64,000 bases of DNA from CAVYUC01 sp963783085. Lineage in GTDB: Bacteria; Bacteroidota; Bacteroidia; Bacteroidales; Prolixibacteraceae. This document shows, one piece after another, positions 16,868-26,622 of the stretch. A program made the translations under genes and the position numbers. The stretch's first letter is position 1. Every line of letters begins with the position of its first letter. The stretch spans positions 558,001 to 622,000 of the forward strand of contig CAWAMJ010000020.1 in assembly GCA_963783085.1 (NCBI GenBank), given 5' to 3'. The notes beneath the pieces are model-generated. The model saw only the letters and a program-made list of their open reading frames with translations, searched no databases and was not told where the DNA came from.

Positions 16868-17236
16868 TTAAGGATGTTGATCCATCTTGCTTCCTATCCG
16901 ATAATCCGGCAACAGCGTCTGTACTTTTTGCACAACTTCTTCCAATACCGGGTTTGGTAATTTATCTGCAAATTCAGCATATCGTATCTTCCAGTCGAGA
17001 CTCTTGATCTGATCGGATAAAACTGCACCACTTATTTTCAATCCTTCGGGAATTCGAACTTCAAACGGATAACCTTTTATTTGACTGGTTATTGGGCATA
17101 ACAGGGCCAGATTAACTTTACCATTGTATTCTGCCGGAGACAAAACCAGGGCAGGACGGCGGCCGGCCTGTTCATGTCCAGCCTGAGGATTTAATGTAAT
17201 CCAAACAACGTCACCGGTATCGGGAATGTACGCCAT
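16868..17236 (-). CDS. mazF: MazF/PemK-family mRNA interferase toxin
   Basis: A 122-residue toxin of the PemK/MazF fold, which cleaves mRNA at short sequences when released from its antitoxin. The family N-terminus DTGDVVWITLNPQAGHEQAGRRPALVLSP is clear; the conserved G-x-E-Q-x-G-x-R-P-A segment is at about residues 20-29. The central ITSQIKGYPFEV and the later SGAVLSDQIKSLDW are also typical. Its start lies three bases after the mazE stop, so the two form an operon in the usual antitoxin-first order. It sits immediately downstream of the McrBC genes, suggesting a defence or stabilisation island. Confidence 0.93.
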   Translation of the reverse strand: MAYIPDTGDVVWITLNPQAGHEQAGRRPALVLSPAEYNGKVNLALLCPITSQIKGYPFEVRIPEGLKISGAVLSDQIKSLDWKIRYAEFADKLPNPVLEEVVQKVQTLLPDYRIGSKMDQHP

Positions 17237-17239
17237 GAT

Positions 17240-17482
17240 TTACCAAATTTCATTGCCTTCGGCCGGGCCGGTTTCTACTTCTTTATGTATGTTCTCTGGT
17301 GTGATATCAGATAATAATTTTTCAAGTTCTTTATTTTTCGAAATCACCGGTTTTATTACGATTTCGTTATTTACTAAATGAATATCCACTTCGGAATTGG
17401 TTTTTAAATTGGCATGAAGCGCAAATCCCCTTGGAATCCGAAGCGCAAGGCTATTACCCCATTTTTGAATTTTTGTACGCAT
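17240..17482 (-). CDS. mazE: MazE/AbrB-family antitoxin
   Basis: An 80-residue antitoxin. The N-terminus (IQKWGNSLALRIPRGFA) is the AbrB/MazE swapped-hairpin DNA-binding motif. The acidic C-terminal tail (KLLSDITPENIHKEVETGPAEG) is expected to wrap the toxin. Such antitoxins repress their own promoter together with MazF. It directly precedes mazF. Confidence 0.92.
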   Translation of the reverse strand: MRTKIQKWGNSLALRIPRGFALHANLKTNSEVDIHLVNNEIVIKPVISKNKELEKLLSDITPENIHKEVETGPAEGNEIW

Positions 17483-17591
17483 ATTGTCTTTTTTGTATCT
17501 ACATCAAAGATACAATATTGATGTTTTTGATAATAAATTTGAACGAAATAATTTTTTTGAAATTTTTCTGAACCTTAAACGAAAATAATCA

Positions 17592-18935
17592 TTAGCCCAA
17601 CAACTTCGAAACCTGAAAGTATGTTGAGAATATTTTTAATGATGTTGTCTCATCCTGAAAATCATAAGGAATAATATCAATTTTTAATTTCTCTTCATAT
17701 TTAAAGTTTAGCTGCTGGTTAAAGTCTTCGTGTTTGGGATAAATCATGATTAAACTAATGTTCCCGTTGTTTTGCTGATATTTTTTCCCGTAAGCATATA
17801 ATTGGTACATATCCGACGAGGAGATATTATAATTTGAAGTAGTGAGATTTTGATTAATGATTTTCCATTTGGTATCGGCAACCAAAATAGTATTTGGATG
17901 ATTAATGACCAAATCGGGACGGATACGAAATTTATTTTGCTTTATATTATGATCGTACACCAAATAATATTTTCTGTTCTGAGTCAAAATTTCCCATTCC
18001 GGATGCATTTGCTTTAATTTATGTGCGATGTACGATTCAAATAACGTTTCCATTGGAAATAATATGGCAGTATTCAAATGTTTGCCTTTATAGCTGGTAA
18101 ACGATTTGTTCATTAAAAAAACTTTAGCCCATTTTAAAGCCATTTCATAATGGTTAAAAAGACGGTTCTGGCCGTCCAGAGATTGTATGTCTTTTTCAAG
18201 GTTCTTACAAACAGCAACTTCTTCAAACAAATACAAAAAGCTAATAATCTGACGGATGTTTTTTGCAGATTTACTTTTGTCTTTCAAATAAGTTAATGCC
18301 GATTTTAAAATCCGGTTTTGAGCGATATCTGCCTTAAATTCATCGTAATTCACAAAAAAACGTTCCCTTCGGACTAAATTGGTTTTCAAATTTTCACCAA
18401 ATAACAAGCGTCCTTTCAGGTAATTTTGGTTTTGTTCTGTGGAAGAATAGTGGTGTTTGATCCCGCGCTTCAATAAAATTTCCATTTCTTTAAGAAAAAC
18501 CGAAATAAAAATTTCGATTATTGAAATACGACCGGCCTTTAAATGAGCCTGATCAATACTTTTAAACGGTGAATCACGAAGCGAACGCAGCATTTTTAAA
18601 AGGATGTTTTTTCCTTCTTTTATTTTTTTACCGTCACTTGAATTTTCTGGCTGGTAAATTTTGGGCAGAATTTCAATGACGGTTCCCTGACGGGTTTCGA
18701 TGACCCCAACATAGTTTTTAACCTTAATGAAATCTTTTCCTTTTTTCCGGTGAAATGAAAACGCCTGCCCTACGTCAGAATTTGGATCATTATTCTCTGC
18801 CACAAAATTTCTCAGGCTTTGGAATGAACGATCATCGAGGAAAATACAATCAAACCTGTCAGTCGGATTTTCCGGAAAAAATTCAAGACAGTTCCAAATG
18901 GAGCCAAACTCACAGACATGTTTTGCAATAGCCAT
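17592..18935 (-). CDS. mcrC: McrC-like nuclease subunit of a McrBC type IV restriction system
   Basis: McrC is the endonuclease partner of the McrB translocase and cuts DNA carrying modified cytosine. The 447-residue protein has the McrC N-terminal region (VIETRQGTVIEILPKIY) and a C-terminal PD-(D/E)XK nuclease. In the nuclease, RPDLVI (near residue 336) and VADTKWK (near 352) supply the catalytic D, D and K. It begins 14 bases after mcrB. Base composition is visibly more AT-rich than the flanking housekeeping genes, which fits acquisition by transfer. Confidence 0.92.
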   Translation of the reverse strand: MAIAKHVCEFGSIWNCLEFFPENPTDRFDCIFLDDRSFQSLRNFVAENNDPNSDVGQAFSFHRKKGKDFIKVKNYVGVIETRQGTVIEILPKIYQPENSSDGKKIKEGKNILLKMLRSLRDSPFKSIDQAHLKAGRISIIEIFISVFLKEMEILLKRGIKHHYSSTEQNQNYLKGRLLFGENLKTNLVRRERFFVNYDEFKADIAQNRILKSALTYLKDKSKSAKNIRQIISFLYLFEEVAVCKNLEKDIQSLDGQNRLFNHYEMALKWAKVFLMNKSFTSYKGKHLNTAILFPMETLFESYIAHKLKQMHPEWEILTQNRKYYLVYDHNIKQNKFRIRPDLVINHPNTILVADTKWKIINQNLTTSNYNISSSDMYQLYAYGKKYQQNNGNISLIMIYPKHEDFNQQLNFKYEEKLKIDIIPYDFQDETTSLKIFSTYFQVSKLLG

Positions 18936-18949
18936 TCAAGCTTTTATTT

Positions 18950-21838
18950 CTAAGGTTTTTGATAAATATGAACAAATGCTTCCACCGGAATTTTAGCAAA
19001 ATTGTCAGATTTTAACTCAGGATTTATTTCGTAGATCATTTCATCTTCATAATCTTCAACATCAAAACCAAACAACTTAATTTCATCATTTACACCGTAT
19101 TGTTTTTTTATCCGTATAAATCTTTGCTCATCTTGTTTACCCCATCTTTCATTATCTCCGAGCACCAATTGAACTTTTTCCCAATCGTTGTAAAAATATT
19201 CCTGTAAAAGTGGGATAATTTTGTTTTTAAATACCGCGCACAATTCATTTCTTGAATTTATTTTCATGAAATAGGAGTGTCCAATTGTGTGATCGCGGTC
19301 CAACAAAAATTCAATTCGCTCGTTGATTTTTTCCAACAAAAGCTGAAGGTTGACACCTTCAATGTTATCATCAAGTCGCCAGGATTCCGGCATCATTTCC
19401 TTAAAATGAAACCTGCGTCGCAATGCAGTGTCAATTAAAGCAATGCTGCGATCAGCCGTATTCATTGTACCGATAATGTAAAGATTGGGCGGAACCGAAA
19501 AGCTGGTTTTGGAATATGGGAGAGTTACTTCCAGTTCATTTTCTTCACCTTGCCGCTTGTCCGGTTCAATTAATGTAATCAGTTCGCCAAAAATTTTAGA
19601 GATGTTTCCTCGGTTGATTTCGTCGATAAATAGTGCATACGGTTTTCCGTTGTCTTTTCTTGCTTTTTCGGCGATACGAAGAAACACCCCTTTCTCAATA
19701 GAATATTTTAATTCCTCCTGTTCCTGAAAATCAGGGCGAATTCCTTCAATAAACTCTTCATAACTGTATGACTGGTGAAACGTAATTATTTCATATCGTT
19801 TCGTGATTTTATTTTCAGGTTGATAATTATGCCATTGCTCTAACTTATCAACTAAATCGGGCAAAGTTTCCTGGGTTAAATCTTTGTCAATTGACCAAAC
19901 AGATTTTTCATCTTTCCAAAAGATTTGAATTTCATTTCGTTTAGCCACATTTACATTGGGGCATTCTTGTTTAGTGAAGTTTTGCAACCAGTACCAAATC
20001 GTATTTCTTGGTTTGCTATTTTTCGACTGGTTAATCTTTTCAATTATTAAAGGATGTTCAACTATTTCTGCTACTTTGGCTTTTTCCAGTTCTAACATAC
20101 AGAGCGTTACCACTTCCCACCATGATAAATCACTTGTTAGCTCGTATGTAAATAGGCTTTTTGATTTTCCTGTTGTTTTATCGGTAAAAAAATTAAAATA
20201 GTTGTTCGTCAACTGATATGTTTTTCCGGTGCCCGGAGGTCCATAAAGGATAAGGTTCTGAGGTATATTGAATTGTTTCATCGTTTCCTGATTTGAGTTT
20301 TCTTCGGTTTCCAGTTCTGTATCTGTAAATGCAATTTGAAGTATTTTTTCACGATAAGTTTTATCAAATGCCGCCTTACGGTAGGCAGAGTTACCGTATT
20401 TTACAAAACTTGATTGTACTCCGTAATTTAAGTTTTCCTCACATATTTTAAGCCATTCTTTTTGGTAATTATAAACTATTTGATGATTCTTTTGAAAATA
20501 TACATAAATAGCCGGCGTTTTCATGCCCGGTAGATTTTTAAAAAATTCATGCGAAATATATGAGGGCTCGGAAATAACTTTTTTTTCCAATACAGCAGGA
20601 AGATTTAGTCTAATGGAATTTGTTGATGTTTTTAAAATATAACGCTGATTTACCGTAACATTTAGACCTGTGTTGCTATTGGGTGCACCAAAAACCAGCC
20701 TCTTGTCATCTTTTTTAACATTGTATTTTCCAATAAACAAATCAATCAGGCTAAAATGAAATCGAACATCTTTTTCAATGCCGATTTTTCTAATTTTTTG
20801 AATAAACCGTTTTTCTTCATCATGGTTAGCCCAATGCAGAATTATATTAAATTGTTCTTCGGTAGCTGTAAAGTTGGTTCCCTGATGTCCACCTTTAAAA
20901 TCCGAGAATTCTGGTAGTGAAAGTAAATCTTCTTTCAAGATCGCATTATTGACGAGGTTCTGATCGATATCCATTTCCACGTAATCACCATTGCCATCGT
21001 TAAGTATTTTTGAAGTTATTGTACATAATCCATAGCATCCGCTGCGGTTTCCCGTTACCCACAGAATAACTTTATCACCCAGATGAATTTCTTTTTTATG
21101 TGCTGAAACAGTCCAGGTACTTTTTGTTGCATTTTGCCATTCTGTAAAAATATCGTATTGTTCCGGATTGCATTGAAACACCCAGTAGTTTGGGTCCTGA
21201 TTTTTGTCGAGAGCTACGTATAAAATATCCTGCGTTAAAATATTCCGATGCTGATCTTTATATGCATTTTCGGGCAATGCTGCATTGGTTAACTCCCAAA
21301 GTTTCTGATCTTCTATTACATATTTATTTTTTATATCTCCTATTAATTTCAAATAATGAACATATTTTTTCCCCTTACGTGCTTTCTGTTCACCTAACTT
21401 TTCGCAAAGTTTAGAATAAAAAGAATCCTTGAAAAAAGTATATTTTTCAGGATATCTAAATGTTAAGTAAACGCTGATTGCCCTTTCATCCTGATTTCCA
21501 TGTAGCTTAGTATCAATTTGTTTAATCAGGTTGTCAATATTCGGCATAAAACTTTTTATTCGCTTTTCGAGGTCAGTCGTTTCATCAAATAAATTCTCAA
21601 ATAAATTTTTGGTTTCGTCGGGATATTTTTTGGCTACTTTTAGAATTGAAGACTGTGCTAAATTATACATTAAATTGTATTGCTTCTTCAATGAATTTTT
21701 AAACATTTTGGAAAAGTTCTTCGCATTTGGATTCCAGTTATCCTGAAAATGTTGAATTGCTTCATATTTGTAGAACTCATCAGCATGGCCATCTTTCTGT
21801 TTGACAGCCTTGTAATTTTCGATAATATTTTTGATCAT
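18950..21838 (-). CDS. mcrB: McrB-like AAA+ GTPase with N-terminal helical region and EVE domain
   Basis: A 962-residue restriction motor. Residues 1-190 are helical and unrecognised. About 205-345 form an EVE domain (YWVFQCNPEQYDIF ... HLGDKVILWVTG), a PUA-like fold that binds modified bases and is known in type IV systems. A further uncharacterised segment follows. The AAA+ module has Walker A GPPGTGKT near 534, Walker B ALFIDEINRG near 743 and the McrB GTP signature MNTADRS near 792. The EVE domain probably recognises the modified cytosine that triggers restriction (inference). The gene is AT-rich and lies upstream of mcrC and mazEF. Confidence 0.93.
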   Translation of the reverse strand: MIKNIIENYKAVKQKDGHADEFYKYEAIQHFQDNWNPNAKNFSKMFKNSLKKQYNLMYNLAQSSILKVAKKYPDETKNLFENLFDETTDLEKRIKSFMPNIDNLIKQIDTKLHGNQDERAISVYLTFRYPEKYTFFKDSFYSKLCEKLGEQKARKGKKYVHYLKLIGDIKNKYVIEDQKLWELTNAALPENAYKDQHRNILTQDILYVALDKNQDPNYWVFQCNPEQYDIFTEWQNATKSTWTVSAHKKEIHLGDKVILWVTGNRSGCYGLCTITSKILNDGNGDYVEMDIDQNLVNNAILKEDLLSLPEFSDFKGGHQGTNFTATEEQFNIILHWANHDEEKRFIQKIRKIGIEKDVRFHFSLIDLFIGKYNVKKDDKRLVFGAPNSNTGLNVTVNQRYILKTSTNSIRLNLPAVLEKKVISEPSYISHEFFKNLPGMKTPAIYVYFQKNHQIVYNYQKEWLKICEENLNYGVQSSFVKYGNSAYRKAAFDKTYREKILQIAFTDTELETEENSNQETMKQFNIPQNLILYGPPGTGKTYQLTNNYFNFFTDKTTGKSKSLFTYELTSDLSWWEVVTLCMLELEKAKVAEIVEHPLIIEKINQSKNSKPRNTIWYWLQNFTKQECPNVNVAKRNEIQIFWKDEKSVWSIDKDLTQETLPDLVDKLEQWHNYQPENKITKRYEIITFHQSYSYEEFIEGIRPDFQEQEELKYSIEKGVFLRIAEKARKDNGKPYALFIDEINRGNISKIFGELITLIEPDKRQGEENELEVTLPYSKTSFSVPPNLYIIGTMNTADRSIALIDTALRRRFHFKEMMPESWRLDDNIEGVNLQLLLEKINERIEFLLDRDHTIGHSYFMKINSRNELCAVFKNKIIPLLQEYFYNDWEKVQLVLGDNERWGKQDEQRFIRIKKQYGVNDEIKLFGFDVEDYEDEMIYEINPELKSDNFAKIPVEAFVHIYQKP

Positions 21839-21936
21839 AAAAATGTTACAGATTGATTTTTGGCTCCCTTAAAAATAGAAACTTTAATGAAAAAGATTAT
21901 ACTATTTCTAAAATGATTTTAGAAAGACAAAAGTCC

Positions 21937-22047
21937 TTAGAATTTACGCAAAACTTCTTCCAGTTCTGGTTTTAGTAATTTGTACGTAATTTCAGCATTT
22001 TGAAATTTAAAAGAAGGTTTTAAGTTTTCATTATCGTTACAAGACAA
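21937..22047 (-). pseudogene. Orphan C-terminal coding fragment
   Basis: The minus strand reads 36 codons without an ATG, ending FKFQNAEITYKLLKPELEEVLRKF and a stop. It has the look of a protein C-terminus and the AT-rich composition of the mcrBC genes beside it. It may be the tail of a gene lost at the edge of the island. I do not recognise the family. Confidence 0.3.
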
Positions 22048-22071
22048 CTACGGAACCTGACAACCTTGCAA

Positions 22072-24525
22072 CTAATCCTCATCCTCTTCTTTATCAGCAT
22101 TTAAAAAAGCGGCATGAACCGGCGCCGGGCACTCGCTGTCCATCCCTTTTATGGCTGCCCAAATTACTTTGTTGAATTGATCATCGGGAATTCGGTCTTC
22201 CTGTTTAAAATTGAAAGTTTCACTTAACCGCGACATGGCTGTTTCCTTTGTGTTTTTCTGATCCAAATTCACCTTGTTTGGAAGGGCATTAAACGGCGGA
22301 TGGCCGGCAGTTTTGTTGAAGCAGCGCCACATGGGTTCGGCTGCCGCATCATACTGGCTCATTGGCGGTAATCCTAATATTAATTCGATGGTACGCAGCG
22401 CTGAAGAGGTGGAATACATGGTATGATCAACAAATCCATGCTTTACAAAACCTCCGGCAATATATGCGGTTGTGCGGTGTGCATCCACGTGGTCGGGGCC
22501 GTTTTGTGCGTCGTCTTCCAGAATAATTATCAGACTTTCGTTCCAGATGGGCGAATGGCTGAGGTAATCTACAAACATGCCCACTGCCAGATCGTTGTCG
22601 GCGACATGTGCTTTGGGAGTTGGCCTGCCCAGCCGGAGGCCTTCAGTATGATCGTTGCCAAAGCGAATACTGTTGAATTGCGGCACATTTCCTTCGGCAA
22701 ACAGCTTTTCAAAATCTTCCTTCCACCAGCGGAACCTTACCGTATCGCGGATTGACATGTCCCAGCCGACATAATTTTTACAGAAATGATCTTCCAGCGC
22801 CGGAATATTTGGTGTTTTCGCATCGGAAATAAATTCACCGTAACTTCGGTACGGGATACCGTATTTTTTGCAGTAGTCCCACAAAAAAACCTTGTTTTCG
22901 GCAATGTCACGATTTCCTTCGCCCGGATACGTGCCGCCCCTGCTCCCATAACTTGTAGGCCAGTTTTTTTCAAGGTAATCGGTGGCGTACGCACCCATTG
23001 TCCAGCTGTGGCCATCGGCGCTAACTTCGCCATCCACGTAAAAATTATCGAGCAAAACAAACTGATCGGTTATCGCATGTTGATTTGGAGTTACATCTTT
23101 TCCAAAAAGCACCAGGTTACTGTCGCCGTTTCCTTCAGGTATATCGCCTAAAACCTGGTCGTACGTCCGGTTTTCCTTGATAACATAAAATACATATTTA
23201 ATGGGAGATGTTTCGCCAACTTTTGTCGGAACCGGATTTCCTGCCTCCCCTTCCGAAACCAGTTCGTTTTCCTTGTTGTACGGGACATTCTGATATACTG
23301 CCTGCGAATAAATTCCCAGTTGATTTTCATCAGGTACTATGATTGCCTGCAATGTTCCGGTAAATAATCCGCCAATATACTGAACTTCCATATCCTTAAC
23401 GTTTAAATCCTTATGGCGTTCCACGCGTTCTTTTTCACTTTCAGGACTGGGGCCGAGCGGATTTGGTTTCGAAGTGAGCCCTTTGCCATTCGCCACAAAG
23501 ACCGTGTTTCCAACAACACGGACACTTGTAGGATACCAGCCGGTGGGAATAAATCCTTTACTGAAACTTTTTCCCGGTTGGCTGACATCGAAAACGGCCA
23601 GGCAATTATTATCGGCATTCGCAATGTACAACGTATTTTCATCTCCGCTCAAAGCCAGGCTGTTTGTGGTAGAACCGGAGGGTGCGCCGGGATAAAGGGC
23701 TGAATTCAACACTTCCACTACCTTTTTCTGTTCCAGCGAAATTACCGAAACGGAGTTATCGTTGGCATTGCTTACAAAAAGAAACTTTCCGTTCTTCGTG
23801 AGACACATGTCATTTGGATTATCGCCAACCGGAATCCAACCGGCAATTTCCTGTTTTTCTGTATCAAAAAGCAATACGCGGTCGCAGCCCCAGCAGGAAA
23901 CATAAAGCATTTTTCGGTCGTTCGACAAAATGCAGGTGTAACCTTCGCCTCCCAGTGGAATTTGCTTAAGAACCTTTCGTTGTTTAATATCATAAACATA
24001 CAGCGAATTATTTTCTTTGGTCACCGTGTAAACCAACTGCCGGTCATCGTCCACTGCTATTCCGGCCAGGGATATTTTCTCTGGCCAGGGTTTTCCGATT
24101 ACTAAAGTATCGTGTGGTTCCAGCTTTTTATTATTTACCTTGTAACGAATAATCCAGTTGTCATTACCTCCGGAAGCATACAAATACTTCCCGTTATTTG
24201 AAAAAGTAAGCCCGAGCCAGCTTTTCCGGATTTCAACTGAATTCAGCAATTTCATTTCGGCAGCATCAATGAGTTGAATGGTTTGGGTGCTTTGGCCGTT
24301 GTTGGTTACTGCCAGCATTTTTTCCGATGGTGAAACAGCTATGTTCAACGGTAAATCGCCGAGCGGCAACAGTTTACCCACCGGCGACAGTTTCCATCCA
24401 TTGGGAAGCGCAACCTGGTTAGCCATAATTTCGTTCAGCGACTGTGCAAAAACAGAGACTGAAGTGCCACTAACAATGAAAAGAAAAACAACAATAAAAA
24501 TTGATTTGCCTGGAATTTTATTCAT
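22072..24525 (-). CDS. Secreted YVTN beta-propeller protein with C-terminal phosphoesterase domain
   Basis: An 817-residue exported protein with an N-terminal signal peptide (cleavage near VFAQS). Residues 40-420 hold repeated propeller blades of the YVTN/surface-layer type (VSPSEKMLAVTNNG, LSNDRKMLYVSCWG, KNGKFLFVSNAND, LSGDENTLYIANADN). The C-terminal half is a phosphoesterase of the acid-phosphatase/phospholipase C superfamily: VIKENRTYDQVLGD, EVSADGHSWTMGAYATDY and IILEDDAQNGPDHVDAHR carry the metal-binding residues. It likely hydrolyses phosphate esters outside the cytoplasm. It is transcribed alone; a low-GC gap separates it from mcrB. Confidence 0.88.
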   Translation of the reverse strand: MNKIPGKSIFIVVFLFIVSGTSVSVFAQSLNEIMANQVALPNGWKLSPVGKLLPLGDLPLNIAVSPSEKMLAVTNNGQSTQTIQLIDAAEMKLLNSVEIRKSWLGLTFSNNGKYLYASGGNDNWIIRYKVNNKKLEPHDTLVIGKPWPEKISLAGIAVDDDRQLVYTVTKENNSLYVYDIKQRKVLKQIPLGGEGYTCILSNDRKMLYVSCWGCDRVLLFDTEKQEIAGWIPVGDNPNDMCLTKNGKFLFVSNANDNSVSVISLEQKKVVEVLNSALYPGAPSGSTTNSLALSGDENTLYIANADNNCLAVFDVSQPGKSFSKGFIPTGWYPTSVRVVGNTVFVANGKGLTSKPNPLGPSPESEKERVERHKDLNVKDMEVQYIGGLFTGTLQAIIVPDENQLGIYSQAVYQNVPYNKENELVSEGEAGNPVPTKVGETSPIKYVFYVIKENRTYDQVLGDIPEGNGDSNLVLFGKDVTPNQHAITDQFVLLDNFYVDGEVSADGHSWTMGAYATDYLEKNWPTSYGSRGGTYPGEGNRDIAENKVFLWDYCKKYGIPYRSYGEFISDAKTPNIPALEDHFCKNYVGWDMSIRDTVRFRWWKEDFEKLFAEGNVPQFNSIRFGNDHTEGLRLGRPTPKAHVADNDLAVGMFVDYLSHSPIWNESLIIILEDDAQNGPDHVDAHRTTAYIAGGFVKHGFVDHTMYSTSSALRTIELILGLPPMSQYDAAAEPMWRCFNKTAGHPPFNALPNKVNLDQKNTKETAMSRLSETFNFKQEDRIPDDQFNKVIWAAIKGMDSECPAPVHAAFLNADKEEDED

Positions 24526-24607
24526 GACCGGTTTAATTTAATTATTTGTCATCCGAATTTACAATTATATCCCATGAAAACGGGATTTGACAGTCGTAAA
24601 TATAAGT

Positions 24608-25564
24608 TTAATATGAATGGCCTGTTTTGCTTTCTCCAAAATTATTGATGATGTTCCCTTCCTCCGGAAATACGTTGTATTCGTTACCAAACTGGGCCAA
24701 AAATTCAATACTCAAAGCCCGGAATGTATATGAAACCGGCAATAAAATTACCGCTCCGATATAAGGAATGGCAATAAGAAACAAGCCAATGCAACAGGTA
24801 AAAAGCCCGGCAATTACAACAGCTATAGCAACCGCAATTCCAAGCGCGAAAATGAACAAACCATACACAATGAATGTAAGGATATATCTTCCGAAAAGCG
24901 ATAGAAATTTACTCCAGCCGGCAAGAACGCCAATCCTGTTTTTATACATTACCGGTACAACAAAATCTTTCAGAAACAAAGAGATGTAACCGAAAACAAT
25001 GATTATCCCAAGGAAAATTAAAACAAGTTGAGCGATCGTCCAGAATGTTTCTATCGGCAGATAATCACCGTAATACAATTCTTTTCCTGCTTTAAAGCTG
25101 TGAATAAAGAAGAGGATTAAAACGGCAAAGAAGAGCCATCCGACGATGAAGTTCCAAATAAACAATGAATTGCCTTCTTTTCTGTATTCTTTCCACGGAA
25201 AACTGATGTCTGCTTTGTCGAGCGCCACATTGTGCAGAAACATAAACCGCCCGCGCGAACTAACCCAAATGATAACTGAAATCACTATAATCAGTAAAAT
25301 GACTCCGGCAATAATCAGGTTAAACCACACCGGATGATTAAGCAGCCAGTCGTATGCAGTTTGCGGAAACGTAAAAAATTCGTCCAGGCCCTCGCCGGAA
25401 TTTTTACCACCGCCACCTCCGTTGCCGCCATTGCAGTCGGTTAAACCGGCAAGCCAGGCTGTAAATCCCACGCGGAACCATTTATTAATGTCGAAAGGTT
25501 GAAAGAGGGCTTTTTTCATGCGGCTCCAGGCACGGGAAAGCGGTTCGCTGTAACTTATAACCAT
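24608..25564 (-). CDS. Integral membrane protein of unknown function
   Basis: I chose the start at 25564 (MVISYSEPLSRAWSRM); the frame is open to 25615, but those residues look non-native. The protein has a cytosolic N-terminus, a glycine-rich linker near residue 55 (NGGNGGGGGKNSGEG) and about six membrane segments (for example LIIAGVILLIIVISVIIWV and AVAIAVVIAGLFTCCIGLFLI). It resembles the DUF4013/DUF7544 type of bacterial membrane proteins, but I cannot assign a role. It has no clear operon partner; the next gene upstream is a degraded sulfotransferase on the other strand. Confidence 0.75.
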   Translation of the reverse strand: MVISYSEPLSRAWSRMKKALFQPFDINKWFRVGFTAWLAGLTDCNGGNGGGGGKNSGEGLDEFFTFPQTAYDWLLNHPVWFNLIIAGVILLIIVISVIIWVSSRGRFMFLHNVALDKADISFPWKEYRKEGNSLFIWNFIVGWLFFAVLILFFIHSFKAGKELYYGDYLPIETFWTIAQLVLIFLGIIIVFGYISLFLKDFVVPVMYKNRIGVLAGWSKFLSLFGRYILTFIVYGLFIFALGIAVAIAVVIAGLFTCCIGLFLIAIPYIGAVILLPVSYTFRALSIEFLAQFGNEYNVFPEEGNIINNFGESKTGHSY

Positions 25565-26103
25565 GGTTGTAGTTTTTGATTTTCTGTAAGTTACGAAAAA
25601 TGACAAAAATGACATAAATTTTTTTCAGCGTTATTTAGACTGATTTCTGGTGGTCTGCTCTAATCCGATGATGCTGCAATGAATTTTTTTGGCTTACAAT
25701 AAAAAGTTGTGGAGAAATAAAATTGATTGCCAGATGAAAAGATTGAAAATTCGCATCTCTATAATATTCTGCCGGAGGCCTTCATCTTTGCCTTGATATG
25801 TGTTTAATGTGCATCGGATTTTCTACTTGATTGAAGAACATCGATTAACATTTTCAATTGGAAGTTAATTCCCGGGACCATGAAAATTGTTTAAAATCTA
25901 GTATTTAGTTAAGCTGACATGACTTACACGATGTCAAGATCCGGGAAAAACCAACGAAGCATAAACTTGTCAGCGTCCGCAGGACCTGACAACGTTAAGT
26001 AGGTTGAATTTAAAGGCCTTATACTTTCCTTCCCTTTCTGTTTGAGGAGGCATGACGAATCCAACGGCTTTCGCTCCACAAAAAATTAAACTGAACCTTT
26101 TCT
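25565..26103. other. Intergenic region without a recognisable gene
   Basis: No supported coding sequence on either strand. It holds the hairpin repeat at 25967-25992 and, at 26046-26053, an AGGAGG-like site before a short unrelated frame. The sequence appears decayed, in keeping with the truncated sulfotransferase that follows. Confidence 0.5.
25967..25992. repeat. Strong hairpin, TTGTCAG-GTCC / GGAC-CTGACAA
   Basis: An 11-bp stem with one bulged base and a three-base loop (TTGTCAGcGTCCgcaGGACCTGACAA). There is no T tract, so it is not a simple terminator. It may be a dispersed intergenic repeat. Confidence 0.65.
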
Positions 26104-26106
26104 TTG

Positions 26107-26568
26107 ATGAGTCAGCACAAGCGATTTTCCAAACTGCAACAGGAAGATTCGTTTGTTCTCGAATATATGAACTGGCTGGGACATCATGAATTTGGCCGGA
26201 ATCACAAAATTTTCAACCTGGGATTAACACGTCTTCGTGAATGGAACGATGTAAATTCGATAGATTATTGGTTGGCTGCCTGGATTAATTATTACACTTA
26301 TGTATTGAAACTATTGAACGATAAAAATTTGTTTTTGATAGATTACAGTGATTTATGCTACCACCCAAACGATTTATTATCTGCGTTAAGCCACCAATTA
26401 GGTATAAAATTAACAGGCGAACAAAAAACGCCATATATCGAGCGGAAACTTCCGAAATTAGATCCAAACAAAGAATTAACGGAGAAAGCCGAAACCATTT
26501 ATCATGAGCTGGTAAAAAACAAAATGGTTGTGCAGGCAGTGGCAAAAAAGTCAAAGGTCGGCATGTAA
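26107..26568 (+). pseudogene. C-terminal remnant of a sulfotransferase-family protein
   Basis: About 153 residues match the distal half of sulfotransferases: an SLMSQHKRF helix, LEYMNWLGHHEFG, a WLAAWINYYTYV helix, and FLIDYSDLCYHPNDLLSAL, the typical helix before the C-terminus. The PAPS-binding 5'-phosphosulfate loop expected about 120 residues upstream is absent, and a stop lies five codons before the first ATG. No matching N-terminal part is found in other frames. The gene is therefore a truncated remnant, or was left by a rearrangement. Confidence 0.65.
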
Positions 26569-26622
26569 GTTAAAATAAATTTTATGCTGACTCCGGCAGG
26601 TACTTTGAATAAAGCTGATAGC

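Noticed and set aside
26046..26180. Short frame MTNPTAFAPQKIKLNLFF... after an AGGAGG site
   Set aside because: It runs 45 codons out of frame with the sulfotransferase remnant and ends in a stop. The good Shine-Dalgarno is probably chance.
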